64,000 nt of DNA from Enterobacter sp. Ag1 (GCA_000277545.1 AKXM01000005.1:62001-126000), one strand, 5' to 3'; shown: positions 8,368 to 17,768, numbered from the stretch's first letter. A program made the numbers and translations. The notes: generated by a model not told the origin, from the letters alone.

Positions 8368-8495
8368 AACGTAAATAGTTTGGTAACTAAAAATAGTCTT
8401 ATATTGTTGACATGCGAAATGGCCAATAACCAGAACGAAAATAGTGCCAGCAACCGAATTCTCAGTTTTAAATTTTAAAGTTTGGAGTCGACATT

Positions 8496-11276
8496 ATGAG
8501 CACCGACAAAAACATGTTAAGCCCATTTACTTTACCTAACGGTACGGCGTTAAAAAATCGTCTGCTAATGGCACCGATGACTACCTGTACCGGGTATTTT
8601 GATGGCACCGTGACCGAAGAGCTGGTGGAGTACTACCGCGTCCGCGCCGGGAGCATCGGTACCATCGTGGTGGAATGCTGCTTTATTGACGATTTAGGCC
8701 TGGCCTTCCCTGGCGCTATCGGGATAGACACCGACGAAAAAATTGCTGGCCTGGCGAAAATCGCCGCCGCGATTAAAGCTGAAGGCTCCAGAGCCCTGCT
8801 GCAGATTTACCACGGCGGCCGCATGGTCGACCCTAAACTCATCGGTGGCCGCACGCCGGTTGGCCCAAGCGCGCTGGCCGCACCACGCGACGGTGCTGCA
8901 ACACCGCGTGCCCTGACCACAGAAGAAGTGGCGGGCATGGTGACTAAATTTGGTGAGGCCGTTCGCCGCGCCATTCAGGCTGGTTTCGACGGTGTGGAAA
9001 TCCACGGCGCGAACACCTATCTGATTCAACAGTTCTACTCCCCGAACTCAAACCAGCGTGATGACGAATGGGGCGGTAGCCGTGACAACCGCGCTAAGTT
9101 CCCGCTTGCCGTGCTGGATATCACCCATCAGATGGTGCGTCAGTTTGCTGACGATGCATTCATCATCGGCTACCGTTTCTCCCCGGAAGAGCTTGAAGTG
9201 CCTGGGATTCGTTTCGACGACACCATGTACCTGCTGGAAAAACTGGCCGAGCGAGGCCTGGACTACCTGCACTTCTCTCTGGGTTACTCGCTGCGTCCGT
9301 CCATTAACGACACCACCGACCCGACGCCGCTGATCAACAAATACTGTGCAATGCGCTCCGACGCGCTGGCGCAGATCCCGGTGATGGGCGTGGGCGGCAT
9401 CGTGAATGCTTCCGACGTGGAAACCGCGCTGGAGCACGGGTATGACCTGGTGGCCGTTGGCCGCGCCTGCATTGCCTACCCGGACTGGACTGCCCGCATC
9501 GCCAACGGCGAAGTGCTGGAGCTGTTTATCGACAGCACCAAACGCGAAGAATTGACCATCCCTGAGCCGCTGTGGCGCTTCTCGCTGGTCGAGGCGATGA
9601 TCCGTGACATGAGCATGGGCGGTGCCTCTAAATTTAAACCGGGGATCTTCGAAGAAACCGTCAGCGATGACGTCAACCAACTGGTGATTAACGTCAGCCT
9701 CGACAGCGATCGCATCGCCGATATCGCGCTGGCCGCTGGCCCGCAGGACGACGTGGAGTTCACCACTAACTTCGAAGAAATTCGTACCCGTATCCTGACC
9801 GCCAACTCGCCGTTTGTGGATGCCATTTCCGGCGCGACTTCCCAGAGCGAAGCGGTGAAAAAAGCCGTTTCTAAAGCGATGGTGAAATCCAGCAAGCAGC
9901 AGGCGTTTGAAGAAAGCGGCGGCGTTAGCGCCCCGCAGAGCTACGACGTGGTTGTGGTCGGCAGCGGCGGTGCAGGTCTGGCGGCGGCGATTCAGGCCCA
10001 CGACGAAGGTGCCAGCGTGCTGATCGTTGAGAAAATGCCGTCCATCGGCGGGAACACCGTTAAGGCATCTGCCGGGATGAACGCGGCGGAAACCCGCTTC
10101 CAGCGCGTCAAAGGTATCTTCGACAGCAAAGAGCTGTTCTATGCCGAAACCCTGAAAGGCGGCTACAACAAAAATAACCCAGAGCTGCTGCACCGCTTTG
10201 TGGAAAACGCCCCACAGGCCATTGAGTGGCTGGCGGATCGCGGCATCATGCTGAACGACATCACCACCACCGGCGGGATGAGCATTGACCGCACCCACCG
10301 CCCACGTGACGGATCGGCGGTCGGCGGCTACCTGATCAGCGGCCTGCTGCGTAACATCAACAAACGCAGCATCGACGTGCTGATGGAAACGGCGGTAACG
10401 GAAATCCTGTTTGACCAGGGCGCAGTCAGCGGCGTGGCGCTGCTGACGGACGAAAACGAAGCGCTGACCATCCACGCGAAAAGCGTGATCGTGGCGACCG
10501 GCGGCTTCAGCGCCAACAGCTCGATGGTGGTGAAATACCGCCCGGATCTGGAAGGCTTTGTCACCACTAACCACAAAGGCGCCACGGGCGGCGGTATCGC
10601 GCTGCTGGAAAAACTGGGCGCAGGCACCGTGGATATGGGCGAAATACAGATTCACCCAACCGTGGAGCAAACCACCTCGTACCTGATTTCCGAGTCCATT
10701 CGCGGCGGCGGTGCCATCCTTGTGAACCAAAAAGGCAGCCGCTTCTTCAACGAAATGGAAACCCGCGATAAAGTGTCGGCGCAGATTATCGCGCTGCCGG
10801 AGAAATACGCTTACATCGTGTTCGACGAGAACGTTCGCACTAAAAACAAAGCGGCAGATGAGTACATCGCCAAAGGCTTTGTGGTCAGCGCCGAAGGGCC
10901 TCGCGAACTGGCGGAGAAACTGGGAATGGATTACCACACCTTCCTCGCCACGCTTGAGCGTTACAACGGCTTCGTGGAAAATCAGTACGACGAAGATTTT
11001 GGCCGTAAAACCGCGCTGCGCAACCCGATTAAAGATGGCCCGTTCCACGCCATCCGCATCGCCCCTGGGGTGCACCACACCATGGGCGGCGTGACCATCA
11101 ACGCCGAAACCGAAGTGCTGGATAAACAGCATCAGGTTATCCCTGGCGCGTTCGCGGCGGGTGAAGTGGCCGGTGGTATTCACGGCGGCAACCGCATCGG
11201 CGGTAACGCGGTGGCGGATATTATTGTCTTTGGTACCCTGGCGGGCCATCAGGCGGCAAGCTGGGCAAAACGCTAA
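8496..11276 (+). CDS. Soluble NADH:fumarate reductase (OYE + FMN_bind + FAD_binding_2)
   Basis: This 926-residue three-domain flavoprotein is cytoplasmic, with no signal peptide. Residues 1-370 are an Old Yellow Enzyme-type NADH dehydrogenase domain (HGANTYLIQQFYSPNSNQ, RDDEWGGSRDNRAKF). Residues 385-460 are an FMN_bind domain with flavinylation motif DAISGAT (442-448); Thr448 is the expected covalent FMN site. Residues 475-926 are a flavocytochrome-c-like FAD domain (VVVVGSGGAGLAAAIQA, HHTMGGVTIN, GEVAGGIHGGNRIGGNA). The same architecture is known from the soluble NADH:fumarate oxidoreductase of Klebsiella pneumoniae. apbE follows in the same operon. Reduction of a related acid (urocanate or an acrylate) cannot be excluded from sequence, but the fumarase/DcuSR context favours fumarate. 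Confidence 0.88.
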   Translation: MSTDKNMLSPFTLPNGTALKNRLLMAPMTTCTGYFDGTVTEELVEYYRVRAGSIGTIVVECCFIDDLGLAFPGAIGIDTDEKIAGLAKIAAAIKAEGSRALLQIYHGGRMVDPKLIGGRTPVGPSALAAPRDGAATPRALTTEEVAGMVTKFGEAVRRAIQAGFDGVEIHGANTYLIQQFYSPNSNQRDDEWGGSRDNRAKFPLAVLDITHQMVRQFADDAFIIGYRFSPEELEVPGIRFDDTMYLLEKLAERGLDYLHFSLGYSLRPSINDTTDPTPLINKYCAMRSDALAQIPVMGVGGIVNASDVETALEHGYDLVAVGRACIAYPDWTARIANGEVLELFIDSTKREELTIPEPLWRFSLVEAMIRDMSMGGASKFKPGIFEETVSDDVNQLVINVSLDSDRIADIALAAGPQDDVEFTTNFEEIRTRILTANSPFVDAISGATSQSEAVKKAVSKAMVKSSKQQAFEESGGVSAPQSYDVVVVGSGGAGLAAAIQAHDEGASVLIVEKMPSIGGNTVKASAGMNAAETRFQRVKGIFDSKELFYAETLKGGYNKNNPELLHRFVENAPQAIEWLADRGIMLNDITTTGGMSIDRTHRPRDGSAVGGYLISGLLRNINKRSIDVLMETAVTEILFDQGAVSGVALLTDENEALTIHAKSVIVATGGFSANSSMVVKYRPDLEGFVTTNHKGATGGGIALLEKLGAGTVDMGEIQIHPTVEQTTSYLISESIRGGGAILVNQKGSRFFNEMETRDKVSAQIIALPEKYAYIVFDENVRTKNKAADEYIAKGFVVSAEGPRELAEKLGMDYHTFLATLERYNGFVENQYDEDFGRKTALRNPIKDGPFHAIRIAPGVHHTMGGVTINAETEVLDKQHQVIPGAFAAGEVAGGIHGGNRIGGNAVADIIVFGTLAGHQAASWAKR

Positions 11277-11334
11277 GCCCAACTGCGCTCCGGCCCTCGC
11301 CGGGGCGCAACCTTTTCAGCAAAAGGAGCCCGCT

Positions 11335-12303
11335 ATGTCGCAACCCGAAGGTGTTTATGGCTACTCTGCCGTTTTAATGGGCTCGCCCATTCTCCTCAAG
11401 CTGTTCGAACCCAACGAAACTCTCGCCTCTCAGGTGTTCCGCCTGATCAAACAATACGAAGATCTGCTTACCGTGAACCGGGCCGAATCCCAGGTGATGA
11501 GCATTAATCACGCGGCGGGCAAACATCCGGTTGCCGTCAGCCGTCCGGTGTTCGAGCTTATCAAATGCGCCAAAGCCGCCAGCCTGTTCCCCGACAGTAT
11601 TTTTAATCTCGCCATTGGCCCGCTGGTGAAGCGGTGGAAGATTGGTTTCAAGGGCGATAGCGTTCCGCCGGCAGAAGACATCGCCGCGCTGCTGCCGCGC
11701 ACGCAGCCGCATCAGGTGGTGCTGGACGAAGCCGAAGGCAGCGTTTATCTGGCACATAGCGGGATGGAAATAGACCTGGGCGCGATAGCCAAGGGCTACA
11801 TTGCCGACCGGGTACGCGACTTCCTGCAGCGGCAGGGCGTGGCGCAGGGGCTGATTAACCTCGGCGGCAACGTGCAGACGCTGGGCTCGCCGGAAGGCGG
11901 CTGGTCCATCGGGCTGAAAAAGCCGTTTAGCGGCCCGGAAGAGATGCTGGGCGTGATTGAGGTGGCGAACAAATCGGTGGTGACATCCGGCGTTTACGAG
12001 CGCTATTTCGAGCTGGACGGCAAACGCTATCACCATATTCTCGACCCGCGCACGGGCTACCCGCTGGATAACGACCTGGATAGCGTGACGATCGTCTCGA
12101 CTGACTCGCTGGATGGGGACATCTGGACGACGTTGATTTACGGGATGGGATTAGAAAAGGGCGGCGCCGTGCTGGCGAATCGCCCCGATATCGAGGCGAT
12201 TTTTGTCACCAAACAGCGAGAGATTATTCTCTCTTCCGCCAGCCAGTTCCGATTTACGTTACTGGATGACAGCTACCGGCTGATTACTGGCAGTACTGCT
12301 TGA
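11335..12303 (+). CDS. apbE: FAD:protein FMN transferase, cytoplasmic ApbE
   Basis: The 322-residue ApbE-family enzyme moves FMN from FAD onto a Thr of FMN_bind domains. Family motifs are visible: GMEIDLGAIAKGYIAD, GLINLGGNVQTLG and HHILDPRTGYPL. The start at 11335 is set by AAAAGGAG 6-7 bases upstream; longer in-frame starts would run back into the reductase gene. There is no signal peptide or lipobox, unlike Na+-NQR/Rnf-associated ApbE, so it acts in the cytoplasm, where its partner reductase lies. The gap after that gene is 58 bases. Its 3' end overlaps the convergent dcuR by 20 bases. Confidence 0.92.
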   Translation: MSQPEGVYGYSAVLMGSPILLKLFEPNETLASQVFRLIKQYEDLLTVNRAESQVMSINHAAGKHPVAVSRPVFELIKCAKAASLFPDSIFNLAIGPLVKRWKIGFKGDSVPPAEDIAALLPRTQPHQVVLDEAEGSVYLAHSGMEIDLGAIAKGYIADRVRDFLQRQGVAQGLINLGGNVQTLGSPEGGWSIGLKKPFSGPEEMLGVIEVANKSVVTSGVYERYFELDGKRYHHILDPRTGYPLDNDLDSVTIVSTDSLDGDIWTTLIYGMGLEKGGAVLANRPDIEAIFVTKQREIILSSASQFRFTLLDDSYRLITGSTA

Positions 12304-13003
12304 GCAGGCCAAGCTGTTCGGCCTGCAGGCGATAGCGGTACACCGGGCGGCCGGTCATGCCGTAATGAATGCTGGTGAACAGGATATTGATCTGCGCCAG
12401 CCAGATCAGATACTTACGGCATGACACGCGAGAGATATTCACCGCCGCCGCCAGTTCGTCGGTGGAGAACTCTTCCGTCGGGTGGGTGTCGATCCACTGG
12501 CAAATGGTGCGCAGCGTTTGCGGCGTCAGCCCTTTCGGCAGGCGCTTGGCGTCCGCCACCACCGGGGAGCCACCGTGCAGCAGTCGGTCAACGTCCGCCT
12601 GCTCGTAATATTTGTGGGTGCCCATCAGGTTTTTCTTTTCGCGCCAGTTGGTTAACGCTTCTTCAAAGCGCGGGAACTGGAACGGTTTGATCAGGTAATC
12701 CACCACGCCGTAGTGCATCGACTTCTGGATAGTCGCCGCGTCCGCCGCCGAGGAGATAACGATCACATCGATGGTTTTTCCCGCTTCACGCAGCGTCGGC
12801 AGCAGATCCAGGCCGTTGTCCTGCTGCATATACACATCCAGCAGGATCAGATCTATTTTTAGCTCCGGGTTGCTGACCATCTCCCGCGCCTGTTTCAGCG
12901 TGGAGGCGGAACCGCAGCAGCTAAAGCCCGGGATTTGGCTGACGTAGGCGCGGTTAAGCTCCGCAACCATCGCATCATCATCAACAATTAAGACATTAAT
13001 CAC
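12284..13003 (-). CDS. dcuR: C4-dicarboxylate response regulator DcuR
   Basis: The 239-residue CitB/DcuR-class regulator has a receiver domain at 1-120 with DDD at 8-10 and phospho-acceptor Asp56 (LILLDVYM), matching E. coli DcuR numbering. The C-terminal helix-turn-helix lies around 180-215 (FSTDELAAAVNISRVSCRKYL). It overlaps dcuS by four bases (ATGA), giving a coupled dcuS-dcuR operon. In E. coli this pair activates dcuB, fumB, dctA and frdABCD in response to fumarate, succinate or malate. Here it sits beside functional equivalents of those genes. The overlap of its 3' end with apbE allows antisense interference between the two operons. Confidence 0.92.
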   Translation of the reverse strand: MINVLIVDDDAMVAELNRAYVSQIPGFSCCGSASTLKQAREMVSNPELKIDLILLDVYMQQDNGLDLLPTLREAGKTIDVIVISSAADAATIQKSMHYGVVDYLIKPFQFPRFEEALTNWREKKNLMGTHKYYEQADVDRLLHGGSPVVADAKRLPKGLTPQTLRTICQWIDTHPTEEFSTDELAAAVNISRVSCRKYLIWLAQINILFTSIHYGMTGRPVYRYRLQAEQLGLLKQYCQ

Positions 13004-14622
13004 GCATTGTTCCTTTCACTATCCCAGGGTAACTGCACAAAGAATTGGGTGAAGACGCCGGGTTCTGACTCCACCTGAATACTGCCGCCAAGGCGCTCAA
13101 GCTGCTGCCTGGCAAGGAACAGCCCCACGCCACGCTGCTCGCCTTTGGTGGAGTAGCCTTTGTCAAAAATAGACTGAATATGGTCCGGCTCTATACCCGG
13201 TCCGTCGTCGCTGACTTCCACGCTTAGCACGCCGTTCTGGTAGTGCAGCAGCACGCCTACTTCGCCATCAGGCTGGTCGCCCATCGCGTCCAGCGCGTTT
13301 TCAATCAGGTTGCCCAGCGCGGTAATCAGCGCCATCACCTGAAGTTCGTTCGGGTTGTCCGGCAGCTGGCATTCGTCGGCAAGCGCCAGATGGTGGCCCG
13401 CTTCCCGCGCGCGGTTAATCTTGCCAATCAGGAACCCGGCAATCACCGGCGACTTAATTTTGCTCTGCAGCGTGCCAATTTCCGTCTGGTAATTGCTGGC
13501 GGTTTGCAGAATGTACTCTTCAAGCTTGTCGTAATGCTTAAGCTGCAGCAGGCCAAGAATGACGTGCAGCTTATTCATAAATTCGTGCGAGCGCTCGCGC
13601 AGCGCGTCGACATAATTCACCATGCCGTCTACACGCTGGGTCAACAAATTGATTTCAGTCTTGTCTCGGAAGGTACTGATGGCGCCGATCACCTGATTAT
13701 TTATACGAATTGGCACCGCATTACACAAGACCAGGCGGCCATAGCTGATGATTTGCCGATCCTGAATCGGCGTGCCGGTGTGCAGCACTTCGCACAGCGT
13801 GGCCACCAGCGGCCCCGGCGGCACGGTTTTACCGAGGCGGAAATCGTCCGGGGAGAGCAGCATTTTGCGCGCCGCGTGGTTGATAAGCGTCACGCGGCCT
13901 TCGCGGTCAACGGCGATAATGCCCTCTTTAACGGACTGCAGCATAGCCTGGCGCTGCTCGAATAGCGCGGAGATTTCATACGGCTCAAAGCCGAACAGAA
14001 TGCGTTTCAGCACCCGCACCAGCACCCAGGTGCCGAGCGAGCCGAACAGGGCGCTGAACAACACCGTCCAGAGCACGCTCCAGCGGCTCTTGCTGATCTG
14101 CTCGTCCACTTTGCTCAGCGAGATGCCGATGGCGACCACGCCTATCTGCTTATGCTGTTCGTTATAGACCGGCGTAAAGACGCGCAGGGCTTCCGCCAGC
14201 ACACCGTGGTTGATCGACACATTCTCTTTGCCTTCCAGCGCCGGGAAAATGTCGTCGCCAATAAAATGCGAGCCAATATTGCCGGGTTGGGGATGCGAAT
14301 AGCGAATGCCGTTCATGTCGGTCACTACCACGAACAGCAGGTCGTTACGCTCCTGCACGCGGGTGGCTACCGGCGGAATAATGTCCTTACTGTGGGGCTG
14401 CGTCAGGCCGTATTTGATCGTCGGATCGTCGGCCAGGGTTCTCGCCACCGCCAGCGCGGTGTCTTTCAGGCCGCTGCGGGTGGCGTTGCTGATCTGGATA
14501 AAATACAGGGCGTAAACCACAAGCAGCACCGAGCCGATAACGGCGCACAGCATCAGCGTCACCGAGGTGCTGAGTTTCATCGGGCGCTTGGCCGTCGTTT
14601 GCGGGGGCTTCGTGTCGCTCAT
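13000..14622 (-). CDS. dcuS: C4-dicarboxylate sensor kinase DcuS
   Basis: The 540-residue membrane kinase is close to E. coli DcuS (543). The first helix follows RPMKLST. The periplasmic PASp domain (about 45-180) includes the citrate/dicarboxylate-family binding block RNDLLFVVVTDMNGIRYSHP and LRVFTPVY. A second helix, a cytoplasmic PAS (about 225-320) and the HisKA_7/SPOB-type box RERSHEFMNKLHVILGLLQL follow. The ATPase domain ends with GVGLFLARQQLERLGGSI. The N-terminal 14 residues differ from E. coli. It is first in the dcuSR operon. In E. coli dcuSR accompanies dcuB-fumB; here it accompanies the soluble reductase instead. Confidence 0.93.
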   Translation of the reverse strand: MSDTKPPQTTAKRPMKLSTSVTLMLCAVIGSVLLVVYALYFIQISNATRSGLKDTALAVARTLADDPTIKYGLTQPHSKDIIPPVATRVQERNDLLFVVVTDMNGIRYSHPQPGNIGSHFIGDDIFPALEGKENVSINHGVLAEALRVFTPVYNEQHKQIGVVAIGISLSKVDEQISKSRWSVLWTVLFSALFGSLGTWVLVRVLKRILFGFEPYEISALFEQRQAMLQSVKEGIIAVDREGRVTLINHAARKMLLSPDDFRLGKTVPPGPLVATLCEVLHTGTPIQDRQIISYGRLVLCNAVPIRINNQVIGAISTFRDKTEINLLTQRVDGMVNYVDALRERSHEFMNKLHVILGLLQLKHYDKLEEYILQTASNYQTEIGTLQSKIKSPVIAGFLIGKINRAREAGHHLALADECQLPDNPNELQVMALITALGNLIENALDAMGDQPDGEVGVLLHYQNGVLSVEVSDDGPGIEPDHIQSIFDKGYSTKGEQRGVGLFLARQQLERLGGSIQVESEPGVFTQFFVQLPWDSERNNA

Positions 14623-14686
14623 GGTTGTTCCGGTCCGGGGCGCAAACGGTGATTATCGCCGATGGAACCGGATTGTAAAAGCCGTG

Positions 14687-15451
14687 TCAGAGATAGCGGC
14701 CAATATACCTCTGCGGGGAAACGCCCAGCTTTTTCCTGAACATAGCGATAAACGCGCTGCTGCTGGCGTAGCCGAGCGTGCTGGAAAGATTGCTGATGGT
14801 GGTGCCGCGCGCAAGGTGGCAGACGGCTTCCACCAGGTGCATTTGCTGCCGCCATTCGGTAAAGCTGAGCTGCGTCTCTTCCCGGAACAGCCTCGCCAGG
14901 GTTCTTTCGCTTGCGCCGACCCGTTTTCCCCACCAGGCCAGGGTTTCCCGCTGGGAAAGGTCGCTGCACAGCGCATCGCAAAGCTGGCGAATACGCCTGT
15001 CGTGGGGGAGGGTGATATGGCACAGGGCAATATCCTGCAGGCCCAGCAGCTCGTTGTGCAGCAGGTCGTGCAATAGCTGGCTTCGCTGCGGGTCGGCGGG
15101 TTTTTCCAGGCCAGCGACGGTCAGGGACTGAAACAGCGGCGTGACGGCCAGGCTGCGGCTGTGGCGGCTGAACGCGGCAGAGGCCGCTGGCGTCATGTAG
15201 AGATTGTGGGTGACCACGTTGCCGATGGCTTCCAGGCCGTGAGGCAGGCGCCCCGGCAGCCAAAGCGCGTGGCCAGGGGCGACGACCCAGACGTTTTGCT
15301 CGCTGCGGATTTTTGCCACGCCGCTGACCGGGTAAATCAGCTGGCCCTGCTCGTGGGCGTGAAACGGCTCCTGGCTTCCTGCGCTATAATGGAGTTCTCG
15401 TACTTCCAGAAACGCTTCCTGCGGACTCTGCTGTGTGAATTGCTTTATCAT
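14687..15451 (-). CDS. AraC-family regulator with N-terminal cupin
   Basis: The 254-residue protein has a cupin-type ligand domain (about 20-100; HAHEQGQLIYPVSGVAKI, APGHALWLPGRLPHGLEAIG) and a C-terminal AraC domain with two helix-turn-helix units (LAWWGKRVGASERTLARLFREE and ISNLSSTLGYASSSAFIAMFRK). The layout matches the NimR/YdeO-like cupin-AraC group. It is divergent from the siderophore operon with a 180-base shared promoter region, so it may regulate that operon. Iron-related AraC proteins such as PchR and YbtA have a different N-terminal domain, so this is only a possibility. Confidence 0.85.
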   Translation of the reverse strand: MIKQFTQQSPQEAFLEVRELHYSAGSQEPFHAHEQGQLIYPVSGVAKIRSEQNVWVVAPGHALWLPGRLPHGLEAIGNVVTHNLYMTPAASAAFSRHSRSLAVTPLFQSLTVAGLEKPADPQRSQLLHDLLHNELLGLQDIALCHITLPHDRRIRQLCDALCSDLSQRETLAWWGKRVGASERTLARLFREETQLSFTEWRQQMHLVEAVCHLARGTTISNLSSTLGYASSSAFIAMFRKKLGVSPQRYIGRYL

Positions 15452-15582
15452 TTGTTGCCTGCCGTTCGTCCGATTCTCGCCATTTCATGATGCAGTAGCG
15501 CGTTAAGACAATCTCTGTCCGCTTTGCGATATCCCGTCAACCGATCGAGCTATTCTGCCACGGGTGCTCTTCTCTTTTAAAG

Positions 15583-15601
15583 GTGAATAATTATCATTTC
15601 G
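15583..15601. promoter_or_regulatory. Fur box of the siderophore operon
   Basis: Read on the minus strand, the 19 bases agree with the Fur consensus at about 13 of 19 positions, including the central AATGATAAT run. It lies 31-49 bases before the receptor start, where Fur-Fe(II) would cover the promoter. Confidence 0.7.
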
Positions 15602-15631
15602 ATCCTCTTCTTATAACATGATACGGTCGAT

Positions 15632-17764
15632 ATGAAACAGGGCGGATGGGTAAACGGGAACATGCCTTTAAAGGCGTTAAGTTGTGCGGTCTTTGCGGCG
15701 TGCGCGGGCTTTGCCCATGCAGCGGACAAACCGGCGGCACAGGACAGCACGATGGTTGTTACGGCCACGGCACCTTCTTCTTCCGGGCAGGAAGATGAAA
15801 CCAATGTGGTGGCACATGAGGCGGTGGCTGGCACCAAATCCAGCTCGCTGATTAGCCGCACGCCGCAGAGTATTTCGGTGGTGACACAGGCGCAAATCGC
15901 GGCCATGGCGGCAAAAAACATTCCCCAGACGCTGCGCTACGTCGCGGGCGTCTCCTCGGAAGATGCCGGCCCGGATACCCGCTTTGACACCATCATGGTG
16001 CGTGGCTTTGAAGCCGACGAATATCTGGACGGCCTGCGCCTGCCGCGCGAAGCTTGGTGGAGCCGCCCGGCGTGGGATCCGTTCCTGCTCTCCCGCATTG
16101 AAGTGGTCAAAGGTCCGGCTTCGGTGCTCTACGGCCAGGCCAACCCCGGCGGCGTAGTGAATCTTGTCAGCAAAACGCCGCAGGCCCAGCCGGGCGGCCA
16201 GGTTTACGTCAGCGCCGGGAATAACAGCCAGTTTGGCACCGGCTTTGACGTCACCGGCCCGCTAACCGACAGCAAAGAGTGGCTTGGCCGCGTGGCGGGC
16301 ACCTTCTTCGACACCAAAACGCAGGTCGATCATACCCGCTACCAGCACTACGACATTGCGCCGTCCGTGACCTGGCAGCCAAACGATCGCACCAGCCTGA
16401 CGCTGCTGGCCCAGCTACGTCAGGATCCTGACACCGGTTTCTACAACATGCTGCCGGTCAAAGGCACGCTGGTGAACAACCCGAACGGTAATATTGGCAC
16501 CCACTTCTACGGCGGCCAGCCGGGCTTTGATACCTACACCCGCAGGCAGGGCAGCATCGGCTATCAGTTCCGTACCGAATTGAACGATAACATTACGCTG
16601 CGCCAGAACGTGCGTTACATCAGCAGCAGCGCCGATTACCGCATGGTGTACCCGTTCGGGACGTACCCAACCCAGCCGCTGGTTGACCGCTACTCCATGA
16701 ACCTTACCGAAACGATGAGTAACTTTGCGGCGGATAACCAGGGCGAGTTCCGCTTTGATACCGGGCCAGTGTCGCACACCGCGCTGCTCGGCGTGGATGT
16801 GATGCACTCCTCGGTGCGCAGCCAGGCGGGCTACGGCGACGCTGTGCCGCTGAATTACCTCAACCCGGACTACAGCACGCCGGTCGAGATCCCGGCGTTT
16901 ACCAGCAACAGCCATTCGACGATGGATCAAACGGGGCTTTACCTGCAGGATCAGCTGACGCTGGACAACTGGGTGATGAGCCTCGCCGGGCGGTATGACA
17001 GCGCGCAAACCAAAGCGACCAACCTGCTGGACGGTTCTCACCAGACGCGCAATGACTACGCCACCACCGGCCGTGCGGGGCTGTTGTACCACTTTGATAA
17101 CGGCATTGCGCCGTACATCAGCTATTCCACCTCGTTTGTGCCAAGCGCGGGTACCGGGTTTAACGGCAATGCGTTTAAGCCAACCAAAGGCAAGCAGACC
17201 GAAGTTGGGCTGAAGTACGATCCGGTCGGAATGGACGCGCTGTTTACTCTGGCGCTGTTCGATCTGCGTCAAACCAACGTCGCCACGCCGGATCCCGATC
17301 ATGTGAATTACAGCGTGCAGACCGGAGAGATCCGCTCCCGTGGGATCGAACTGGAAGGTAAAGTGAACGTCACGCCAGCCTGGCAGATCCTCGCATCCTA
17401 CTCGCTGACCGACCCGGAAGTGCTGCAGGCGAACGACGGCAGCGAAGGCAAACACCCGATGGGCATTTCCCGCAACCTGGCCAAGCTCTGGAGCCAGTAC
17501 GCGTTCAGCGGCCCGCTGGATGGTTTCTCCCTCGGCGGCGGCGTGCGCTATGTCGGCCCAAGCTATGCGACAACGGATAACTCGCTGCAGGTGCCGGGCG
17601 CCACGGTGTATGACGCCCGCATCGGCTGGCAGTACCGCCAGTGGCAGGTTGCCCTTAACGCCGCTAACCTGACGAACAAAACCTACCTTGCAGCCTGCCA
17701 AAACAACGGCTGTGAGTACGCGGTTAAGCGTCAGTACGTGGCAACGTTAAGCTACCAGTGGTAA
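15632..17764 (+). CDS. TonB-dependent siderophore receptor (FhuA/FoxA-like)
   Basis: This outer-membrane gated channel has up to 710 residues. It has a signal peptide ending at FAHA, a TonB-box-like DSTMVVTAT just after it, a plug domain (RTPQSISVVTQAQIAAM, TLRYVAGVSSE, RGFEADEYLDGLRLP, VEVVKGP-type block and LYGQANPGGVVNLVSK), then a 22-strand barrel ending in aromatic YQW. The plug style is that of hydroxamate-type receptors (FhuA, FoxA, FhuE). The start is uncertain: ATG 15632 has little ribosome-binding sequence, while ATG 15662 (MPLKALSCAV) gives a normal 20-residue signal peptide and has GGGAA upstream. First gene of a four-gene Fur-type operon. The exact siderophore is unknown. Confidence 0.9.
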   Translation: MKQGGWVNGNMPLKALSCAVFAACAGFAHAADKPAAQDSTMVVTATAPSSSGQEDETNVVAHEAVAGTKSSSLISRTPQSISVVTQAQIAAMAAKNIPQTLRYVAGVSSEDAGPDTRFDTIMVRGFEADEYLDGLRLPREAWWSRPAWDPFLLSRIEVVKGPASVLYGQANPGGVVNLVSKTPQAQPGGQVYVSAGNNSQFGTGFDVTGPLTDSKEWLGRVAGTFFDTKTQVDHTRYQHYDIAPSVTWQPNDRTSLTLLAQLRQDPDTGFYNMLPVKGTLVNNPNGNIGTHFYGGQPGFDTYTRRQGSIGYQFRTELNDNITLRQNVRYISSSADYRMVYPFGTYPTQPLVDRYSMNLTETMSNFAADNQGEFRFDTGPVSHTALLGVDVMHSSVRSQAGYGDAVPLNYLNPDYSTPVEIPAFTSNSHSTMDQTGLYLQDQLTLDNWVMSLAGRYDSAQTKATNLLDGSHQTRNDYATTGRAGLLYHFDNGIAPYISYSTSFVPSAGTGFNGNAFKPTKGKQTEVGLKYDPVGMDALFTLALFDLRQTNVATPDPDHVNYSVQTGEIRSRGIELEGKVNVTPAWQILASYSLTDPEVLQANDGSEGKHPMGISRNLAKLWSQYAFSGPLDGFSLGGGVRYVGPSYATTDNSLQVPGATVYDARIGWQYRQWQVALNAANLTNKTYLAACQNNGCEYAVKRQYVATLSYQW

Positions 17765-17768
17765 GCGA

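Larger units (their letters stand above)
7877..8495. promoter_or_regulatory. Divergent regulatory region, antiporter-fumarase / fumarate reductase
   Basis: This is 619 bases without a gene and AT-rich compared with its neighbours. It contains the FNR palindrome, a -10 candidate for the leftward operon, and two TAGTTTTTAAACT elements described separately. Other repeats are CTTACTTTA at 7921-7929 and again at 7939-7947, and GGTAACTAAAA at 8260-8270 and again at 8382-8392. The reductase start at 8496 has GGAG 8 bases upstream. A TATATT (8400-8405) is a possible -10 for the rightward operon. No small gene is convincing here. Confidence 0.7.

Noticed and set aside
9048-11282. 744-codon open frame antisense to the fumarate reductase gene
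   Set aside because: Its length comes from the GC-rich codon pattern of the real gene on the other strand. The product is rich in His, Arg, Ala and Val with no family motif, and there is no promoter or ribosome site.
15584-15600. Possible AraC-regulator site in the shared promoter
   Set aside because: The palindromic AT-rich sequence is better explained as a Fur box, and no direct repeat pair typical of AraC proteins was seen.
16415-17701. 428-codon open frame antisense to the TonB receptor
   Set aside because: Composition is typical of an antisense shadow, and the receptor on the other strand is complete.
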